From positions 1-11,437 of the forward strand of contig UZAE01001806.1 of the NCBI GenBank assembly GCA_900617975.1: a stretch of 11,437 bases of DNA, given 5' to 3'. Shown here in pieces: positions 1-7,900 of the stretch; within the stretch, counting starts at the first letter, position 1, and each line of letters opens with the position of its first letter. Both the position numbers and the translations under genes were made by a program. The notes below the pieces were generated by a model, which was not told where the DNA came from, ran no database searches, and worked only from the letters and a program-made list of their open reading frames with translations. The DNA is from Rodentolepis nana (taxonomy: Eukaryota > Platyhelminthes > Cestoda > Cyclophyllidea > Hymenolepididae).

Positions 1-524
1 ACAAACAGAGGTTAATGATTGGTCACTGTTTGTACGGTCATACCTCTCAATCCTGGCGTGTAGGCATGCGATGACGTGTCCCACAAGATAGAGGTAATCA
101 TATGTCCTCTGATCATTGTTAAGCTTATATGGAAAAGTGTACGCTCACTAACATTTCATTCCATGACTCTATTTGCGCCACTGGGGCTTTGGCCAAGTCA
201 CTGGGACATGCCCAGTGAATGCCACGAATTGGTTAAGAGAGTAACGATAGAATGTGAGCTTATCAAGGAGATTCCACAATCCTCTTCCTATGTCTAAAAA
301 AGGCTTGGAACTTGATTACTTGTGTTTAGGATATTTTGCTTAATTCAGCCATCCATTCTCTTTCCAAGTAAAGGTATACTCATGCCAATTAAGATTGCAA
401 AATTGGAGGTAACGAAGAGGGAATACTCATCGACGTAGGTACATCAGACTGTGCACGAGCTATCGAAATGTTGATATAAGGTTGGTATTTTAAATGGATG
501 GCAAATTTCAAATTTCCTCATCAG

Positions 525-600
525 GTACTTTTTAAGGTCACTACTTATGAGTGTCAAGAGGACACCTTTCTTCAACTCTGACTGCATATTCTATCTCGAA
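525..600 (+). CDS. MED1: Possible MED1 N-terminal exon (FYLEV block)
   Basis: The acceptor is caaatttcctcatcag, ending at 524. The frame gives YFLRSLLMSVKRTP, then FFNSDCIFYLE, resembling human ITSDMFYVEVQL (from memory), a hallmark of the Med1 domain. The proposed donor GTACTT at 601 is poor, and reading through meets TAA at 607. The exit phase (0) does not match the next candidate exon at 1100 (phase 1), so at least one more exon or a different boundary is needed. Tentative. Confidence 0.3.
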
Positions 601-1099
601 GTACTTTAATTCCGAAACAAATTCACTGCAAATGGGCATCCATTTAGCTCAATCGGTGTTCGGTATTTCGACTGTTAATAGACTTCCTCCACAAAATTAT
701 CGATTGTCTATCGTCTACAAAGCTCGAGTACCATTGTCAAGTTTTCTGTGACATTTAAATACCTTTCCAATTGTAATTTCTGTAGGTGAGTAGTTCTGGC
801 AAAAGCCATATTTTCACTAATTCAGCTGGCCAGAAAGCAGGACTTTTCAAGTGGGCATATTGACTTCATGTTGAGAGCGTTGTGTCCTAGATGTTTGACT
901 TTCCACTTCTAAATTTGCATCATTTCTGGCTTTTACTGCATGGCTGGGTTGCCCCATTCTTTGCCTGGGGAACACATTCCATTATTCTCTTTAATAGTTC
1001 ATTTAGAATCATAATCTCCGTGTGAGTAAGCATCATCTGATTCTTTTGTAATTGGTCAGTATGACTCTCCTATCTAGTTCTGTGGGATTTGTTAAATAG

Positions 1100-1196
1100 A
1101 TCTCCGAAACTACACCACACTGAATTGTGGATCACCAGATGCGCTTGCTCTCATTACCGATGACGAAGTGCGGAAAAAGTTGTTCAACTTTTCAAA
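1100..1196 (+). CDS. MED1: Possible MED1 N-terminal exon (SPDAL...FSK block)
   Basis: The acceptor is gggatttgttaaatag, ending at 1099. The frame gives LRNYTTLNCGSPDALALITD, then DEVRKKLFNFSK. It aligns with human NPVSCPELVQQLREK...FDEFSKHL (from memory): Pro, an acidic residue, Leu, and the terminal FSK are shared. The frame meets TAG at 1198-1200, and a donor GTAGGC at 1197 would end the exon in phase 2. Directly downstream, the next frame over (KVGTALERQPWYMLENLHNR at 1194-1253) also looks domain-like, which complicates the boundary. Confidence 0.42.
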
Positions 1197-1587
1197 GTAG
1201 GCACAGCTTTGGAAAGACAGCCCTGGTACATGCTAGAAAATCTGCACAATAGGTGTCAGAGGATTGAGGAAAGCGTGCTTTATTTGTGTTACTGAGTCAT
1301 TATATTGTTTAGCTTTCTAAAGCCTCTCAATTCCATCAAGTTCTCCCTCATAAATATCTTTTTCGTAGGAGAAACAAAAATTGAGGTGGCCTGATTTTAA
1401 GTGAACTTTAAGTTGGCTTTCCAAAATGTGTTTATTATCCAGCTACTGGGCAAACTGATCTCATTGGTTGTTCATCTTTAGGCTTTGTGATGGGCTATCT
1501 GGGAGTGATTTAGAGTTGCCTATTTTCAGTGGGTCATTGTGATTTCCTTTTCATCAATTGCCTTGGCATCGCCCATCGTTCAGTATT

Positions 1588-1623
1588 CCCCCCCCCCCCC
1601 CCCCCCCCCCCCCTCCCCCCCCC
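1588..1623 (+). repeat. C-homopolymer tract
   Basis: Twenty-six consecutive C, one T, then nine C. It lies about 215 bases upstream of the exon a acceptor, probably inside an intron. Such runs are slippage-prone and often mis-sized or misassembled, and may hide lost sequence. Confidence 0.95.
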
Positions 1624-1839
1624 ACTAAGATAATAAGTGGCAAACCAATCTTGGAATCTTGGTGTGAGGTTATTAAAATTCCAATTTAAAGTTCACAAGG
1701 TGCGCTTGCTGTATATTTTAGGCCAGTCTAGCAAGAAAACGCATTATCCCTCATCGCTGGGGCAAGACAACTCCCCAATTAATTGTCTATTTGAAGAAAG
1801 TGTTGGTTCATTGGAGTTCATTCCTTTTTTCTTTTTTAG

Positions 1840-1964
1840 TGTTGCACAGTTTACAACAGCGGATAATATAACAAGGGTTACACTGGCTGCAGAGTTTTTC
1901 CTCAAGCTCAATCCTCCTCTCCTCTTTGATCTCGATTCGATTGCAGAAGTCGAAGCTATCACAA
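1840..1964 (+). CDS. MED1: MED1 exon a (Med1 domain)
   Basis: The acceptor is a strong pyrimidine tract, ttttttcttttttag, ending at 1839. The first base completes a codon begun in an unseen upstream exon. The exon reads VAQFTTADNITRV, then TLAAEFFLKLNPPLLFDLD. This aligns well with human MED1 around its ACFFLKF motif near the middle of the Med1 domain. The donor is GTGAGT at 1965 and the exon ends one base into a codon. The open frame runs further upstream to 1637, but that part translates the pyrimidine tract (FIPFFFF) and is better read as intron. Confidence 0.85.
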
Positions 1965-4900
1965 GTGAGTGCTGCACCATTTTGGTCGTCTTTGTTTTTA
2001 CCCCTTTGTGGTACTTATAATTTACTCTACATGCTTCCTTTTTATAATTCTTGAACAGAAATTCCAATGGATTCATTAAGACAGCAAGAACCCCAGCCAT
2101 TGCGATATATTCTTCTGTGCCAACATGAACAAGACGGTCTTTTTGCAATTGATCCCCATTACGTAGGTCTTATTTCCCCCAATATTTTCTAGTCAAATTT
2201 GAAAGGCAAAATTAACTTCCTTGACTTTTAGTTACTGCCATACAGAGCTCAACACACATACCATGTTCTCCCTAATAATCTTCGAGGTTACTTTGTCAAT
2301 GAAATTGCATTTACGTGTCCAAGTCAATTGCCTCCGTTGATACAATTGCTCAGGCAGAGAGCTTCTTGGCTATCCTTTGTGGAGACATTTATGCTTCATC
2401 CTAAGTATAACTTCACTAAGGGTACGCGTTTTTGTTTTCCTTCCAGCCTATTTATTCCAATATCAGTTGTTTTAAAAATATATTATATTTTGCTATTTAG
2501 ATCCGGAGTTAACGTTTCGTTTCAAAGTGGGACTGCCTTCACAAAACACGTTTGTCGTCAGCCTAATGCATCCACTTTGGGATACACGGGTTGTCGAAGT
2601 AACAATCGACATAGGTGACCTTGGAGTATCAGGAGCACGAGTGAGTGGGGCTGTTGTGCCGGAGTATATGCGTTGCATATTTGATAAGAATCCCGACGAG
2701 AACATGGGAAACGAGGAGTGGTTTAATCCAACGACCATTCTCTCTAAGACGCTCCATCTTCCAATTGCCATGACATGGCTCCTCATTCGACTTGGTTGTC
2801 CTGCTACCAAGATGCTCACTGAACTCTTCCCTTGGAAGGACAGTTCTACTTCTAAAAGGGCAGCCAAAGGGTCTAGCAGCAGCAAAAAGCTCACGCCAGG
2901 TCAACAAGCGAGGGAGTTACTGGATAGAGTTAAAAGCAAACTTCACTTCAGTAATGACGCTGCAGCGGATGGGATTTTATCCGGATACGATTTTATCTCC
3001 CAGGAGACTTTGGCTGACGGTGAAGCTCTCCTTTTAGGTGAAGATGTGTTGGAGGGGATCCCTTACGAACCCTTAGCAAATGCGACTCCCAATTGGCCAG
3101 TGGAGTTGCAACCGATTCAACAATCTCTTCCTCCACCTCCGCAGTTATCGACTCAGCAGATACCTCAAGTGTCAAAATCGTCCCTACTGCCACCTGGTGT
3201 CATGGCAACCACTCCACCCAGTGCTTTAACTGCAGATCAGCCCTCAAGCTCCTCTGCATCCACATCCAAGCAGGTGCCTGATGATGCCTTCCCAACATCC
3301 TCTCTAAGTGAGTCCCAGTTTTCCATCTTCATTTTGTTTGATGAGTTTCGGATTTCAGTTTGGTCTCTCTGTTAGAATTGAAATATTGGAAGTATCAACA
3401 AGAAAGCTCTAATTTTAAAATAACATCCCTTTTCGAAGTATTTTTTTAATTAAAATACTCGTTCAAGTAATTTCTAACCTGAGTCCCATTTTGAAGTCGT
3501 TTTTCTCGTAGATTATGCTCCATACCCCTGCAAAACTTATTATGAGATGTGGCGAAATCTGGAGAATATGCTTGAGCCTCCCATTTTAATCCCCTAAATT
3601 TTTCAGAGCCTATCCTTGAATTGTGAGAGGATGGTGAAAATTGTCATGTTCTCTATCAAATATGCTTGACCATTTATCTTCTTATTTCTACTTAAATTTC
3701 CGATCTGTTGTCAATACTGAGCGTCGCTTGTAACTGTTTTGCTCCGATTTTGCCATTGACAGCGGATTACTCCACGTTCATCACACCAAATTCAACAGCC
3801 GACCTTTTCCCCACTAACCGCGTCGTAAAGGATCCTCTTCTCTTTCCCTCTAGCAATTTGGCGTAGAAAGAGCGAACTCTGCTGTAGCGACAACAAGGAA
3901 CCGCATTTGTTCCTCCACTCATCTTTGTCATCTAGTTCATCAGTGCGCTTCAGGTGTACTTCCTGGTTTTAGCAAGGACATGGGAGTTTGGATGTAATTT
4001 GGATAAAAAATCAGTTGACCTAGGATCTAGTTCAACCTGGGATATTTCAATGCGTCAACAGCAGAATCTGTAGGCCATTCTGGTTTCTGTTGGCCATTAT
4101 AATCTTTTCAAGTAGGATTAACACGAACGGACTGTAAACATGCCTGTAAATGCCAGTAACGGGTTTAATGCTTTGCGGGCGTTGTAGCCCTGGTGAAAGT
4201 TAGGCAACAACCAATGTCCATCTGGCGTCTTTATTGTCTGCTTTGATGTTAGACGCTCTTGTCCTTGACAATACAGTGGAATGTATTGCTCATAAATAAG
4301 GCAAGGCAACTTTTTCATTAAATAAAGGATTACAGATCTGTTGCCTTCACGGTGCCCGGACACCAGTTGAACTAGAACATCTGTTTACTTATTATCATTC
4401 TCTAATTGTGAAAATCGAACCTACTACCCCATTTTAGGTCTAACTTCGCATATTTTTATTGGCTTTTGAAGTCATGAACATGAAATACCCTCAAGCTAAG
4501 CCTTTTTAATGATTTTCTTAAAGGAAAGTGACAAGGATAACGGCATCGGTATGATCGCTAGTTTATGTATGCTACCTCTGATCGTTTGAGGCTTCATTTT
4601 AGATTGAAGTGCTTCTTTTCTCCCTCCTCTTCCCATTAGATAACCAGGGCTTCCGATCGATGCCAATAATTCCCGGGGCAATGGTCACCCCCTCCTTTGC
4701 TCAATCAGTCCCATCAATGCGGCCACCAGTCGTCTCCACTCCCACAAACCACTCTCTCAAACCACAGACACCGGCTTCCTGTGGTTCTTCCATGCTTGTG
4801 AGCCTTCTTGACGAGGAAAGTTCCCCTCAGAGTTTACCTCCACCTCCCCATGTGGGTTCATCGGCAATACCGTCAAATCGTATCATCTCCTCTCCCGTGG

Positions 4901-7900
4901 CAGCAGCTATCCAGCAGCAGAATCTTTCCTCTGCCTCCCCTCTCCCAAATAGCAACCATTCCGCACACACACCCCCTGTCTATCTCAAATCCTCAGGCAG
5001 CAGTTCTGACGTTCTCAACCATCTTCTCACCTCCTCTGCTTCGAATAATAGCAGTAGTAGCATTATGAATGCAGGCAGCAGTAGCGGTGCAACTGTGAAT
5101 CCCAACCAACCACTACAAGCAGCGGGAGCAGCAGCAGCTATCAAACCACTCTCAATCACTCCTTCAGACCCCTCTTCGAGAAAGGGTCGAAGGAGACGCG
5201 CGGAACAGCCACTGGCAGCGTCTTTCATCTCAGCTCTTCCCACGCGTGCTACTGCAATTGAGAATATGAAACAGTCTTCGGTTAAAGCAACGACGATCTC
5301 CTCTTCGAAACCACCACCCCCGACAAATGCTCCTCCTGTTGCTAAGGTGTCTGTCTATGATTTTGAGGATTGTCCTCCTGCCTCGACTTCGTCAACGACA
5401 AGTGCAACCCCTCTTCATCCTCTACCGTCACAATCTTCACATATTCCTCCTCCTCCTCCACCACCCTCTCAACCGAAACCTCAACCGTATGTTTTTAATG
5501 AGGTGATTACAACATCAGAACGTACTACAGAGATGAAATCGGATCTCAAATTTGTGATCAAGACAAATAGAGCGGGTTCGGCAGGAGGCAATCCTGTGTT
5601 GGAGAAGGCTTCTTCGCTTCCGAAACCACGGATTAAAACGGTGGAATCGAAGCCTGTTGCCTACTTAAAACAAATGCGGCAGCACCTACCAACCACATCA
5701 GCCACTCCACAACCCCCCAAAAAAGAGCGAAAGAAACGAATTTCCTCGAAGTCTAAGGAAGCAATCTCAATGCCATCATCATCATCATCATCATCATCAT
5801 CACAACCATCTCTCGTGATGTCCATCTCCTCTCCGAAAGTCCTTGCCACCAACGCAGTTCCTGTAACTCAATCATCACCAAAGAAACACGGGCTGATAAA
5901 GAATAAGACGGGGAAGAAAAAAACCCTGTCAACAAGTAGTGGCGCTTCTGAACCAAAGCGGCACAGACTTATGTTGCTAGAGGAGTCACAACAACCCCTT
6001 GAACTCTCAGGTTCACTAGGAGGTGGCAATGGAACAAATCGATTGATAAAAGGCTATAAGATTCCTAAGGTGAGAAAGTTATCTACAACATCTAATACAA
6101 ATCCTTCACCTTCCATGAATAATAGCCAAGAGGATCCAAATGCGAATCAAACTGTACCACAGGCTACAGCTGCTTCAGCATCAAGTGCTATCTCATCCTC
6201 CTCATCTACAACCAAAGCACCACAGAAATCACTGCAGTTTATTGTGGAGAATCTAAGGGAGAAGAGAGCCGTGGAACAGTCACAGACACAACAAATACCG
6301 ATTTCTGGGAGTTCTGCCTCGATGAATGCTTATTCCGCTGGTGATGGAACTAACTCGGCTGATGATACCCTGCCTTTGGTGGACTCGAGTGAAAATCTGT
6401 TTGAGAAGTTTAGCACGTAAGTTCTGCCTCCACAGCACATCGTCTCAAAATAATTAAACCAACGGCTTTATCTGAAGTGCCTATTGAGGTTTAATTTGAC
6501 TAGGCTTTGTTTTAGACGTTAAGTCAGCATTGGAAAAGCTCGCTCTAAATAATCGAGTAAGTTTCGGAGGGGGGAGGGGGGAGGGGGGGGGTCTTCTTAA
6601 GATGCTTACATTGTGGCACATCTAGTGAGTGCAATGGACAAGAAATATTTGAGTTTGTCGCTATGTGGATTACATAATGTGTTGCACCTCTTTACTTTCA
6701 GTGTCGGAAAGTGCTCTCTTTGGTCGAATTTCCGAGTTACAAATCAAGGTTAGAAGCATAACTAGTTACAATGTAGGATTGAAGAAATATGAGCTAGCTT
6801 CTTGTAGATAAGATGAAAGAAAAGACGTCCTTATATCTTTATAAGCGCAAGAAAACGTTTTTGCATCTCCTTTGCTCTCCGCCCCCTTATTATTTGGGCA
6901 GACTTTCGTTATCCAATTCCAGTTTCTTCCCTCCCTCTATTAAAAAAAACTAGCTTACAAGGATGGATGAAGTAGCGTTAAAGAGTACAATTATTTTGCA
7001 ATAATGCATACTTCAATCCAAGCTATTAAAGGGGATTGAAGCTCTTTTTATCAGGAATCTTTGCTTCTAACTGCTCCATCATTCACACACGTGTTGTCTT
7101 CGTGTTGGCATCTGTTTTAAAACTAGTTTGTAGGGTTGTTTGCTTGCTAGCCAACTTCCTATTCTCCAGTATCCACTAGCATGATAGATCGCGCTCACTA
7201 CTTAACTTTGTCTCGCTTGCAGGAGATTATGGTGGCATGTTTTTTTTCTTCACAATAGTACGGCTACCCCAAATAAACCTAGTGTTGGAGGTGGCGGAAG
7301 TAGTAGCAGTACATCCTCCTCAACTAAAAGGCTCAAATCCACACCTCCTAACCTTTCGGGTTATGATCTGAAAGACCCTCGAATCGCCACACTGGAGGAC
7401 TCTTCTGGTGAACATGGCGTTCTCGTACCCGATGCTCATCCAGGCAAAGAACCCGAAGACAACGCAGTTGATGCTGTTTTAGCTCTTGACACGCACTCTG
7501 ATTCCCAAACACCGCCTGCTAGTATGGATGTGGAGCCAGTCAATTCTAGTGATGTAAGTCACTTCTCAATACAGGCCCTTAATACCACCGCTACTTATTA
7601 TGATTTCAGTAATGTTTTATTTTTGTAAATATTATCGGAAGACAAGCCTTGGGTTGGCAGTAGCGAAGTGATTCTTTTTGCAAAGCTGCGGCTATTTTGA
7701 GATATTTTGATTGTGATGTAATTTGATTTATTATTGGCTTGGAAGGTTATTACACGATAGTGAAGGAAGGAGAAGAAAACGTCTGGTAACATTTAAACCT
7801 TTTGTGTTGCTAAAATGTGCTTTTTAACTTGAATATTGGTTTAAAAATTACTTCATGAATACAGTACTTTATTTTTTCGGTTGGGGATCCATTCTTAATG

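Larger units (their letters stand above)
1..1839 (+). other. 5' part of the MED1 locus: introns plus unresolved N-terminal exons
   Basis: No long open frame is present. Several short segments resemble pieces of the Med1 N-terminal domain in the expected order: ECHELVKRVTIECELIKEIP at about 208-270, NSDCIFYLEV at about 573-603, and SPDALALITD...LFNFSK at 1132-1197. Human MED1 has roughly 160 residues between the last of these and exon a, but only about 640 bases remain here, so part is missing, very divergent or misassembled. A weak further candidate is LCDGLSGSDLELPIFSG at about 1483-1533, after an AG at 1480-1481. The open frame at 76-297 is not convincing as a whole gene. Confidence 0.5.
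3308..4639 (+). other. MED1 intron between exons d and e (1,332 bases)
   Basis: Donor GTGAGT and a pyrimidine-rich acceptor define the intron, and splicing exon d straight to exon e keeps the frame. The interior is mostly T/A-rich with no long open frame. Its notable contents are an exon-like block at 3763-3866 and a canonical AATAAA at 4321, listed separately. The minus-strand open frames at 4118-4363 and 4496-4681 have no recognisable content. Confidence 0.75.
6417..7258 (+). other. MED1 intron between exons e and f (842 bases)
   Basis: A perfect GTAAGT donor and a T-rich acceptor bound the intron, and direct splicing preserves the frame. Inside are two short exon-like segments with good splice signals (6516-6556 and 6702-6748) and a G-rich tract (6569-6591). 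An additional acceptor ends at 7222. No other coding content is seen. Confidence 0.75.

Noticed and set aside
76..297. Open frame of 73 codons on the + strand as a standalone gene
   Set aside because: It has no recognisable domain as a whole. Only its last third resembles a Med1 block, so it is treated as possible exon sequence.
1637..1839. Extending exon a upstream along the open frame from 1637
   Set aside because: The frame passes through an obvious pyrimidine tract and AG at 1838-1839, giving FIPFFFF. The start of homology to MED1 coincides with the acceptor.
1744..2148. Minus-strand open frame of 134 codons
   Set aside because: It is antisense to MED1 exons a and b and the intron between them, with no recognisable content.
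2493..3193. Minus-strand and alternate-frame open frames over exon d
   Set aside because: The + strand frame matches the Med1 domain strongly, so these are overlapping shadows.
4980..5956. Minus-strand frames rich in Asp, Met, Leu or Ala opposite exon e
   Set aside because: They are complements of Ser/Pro repeats such as the TCA run. Composition explains their openness.
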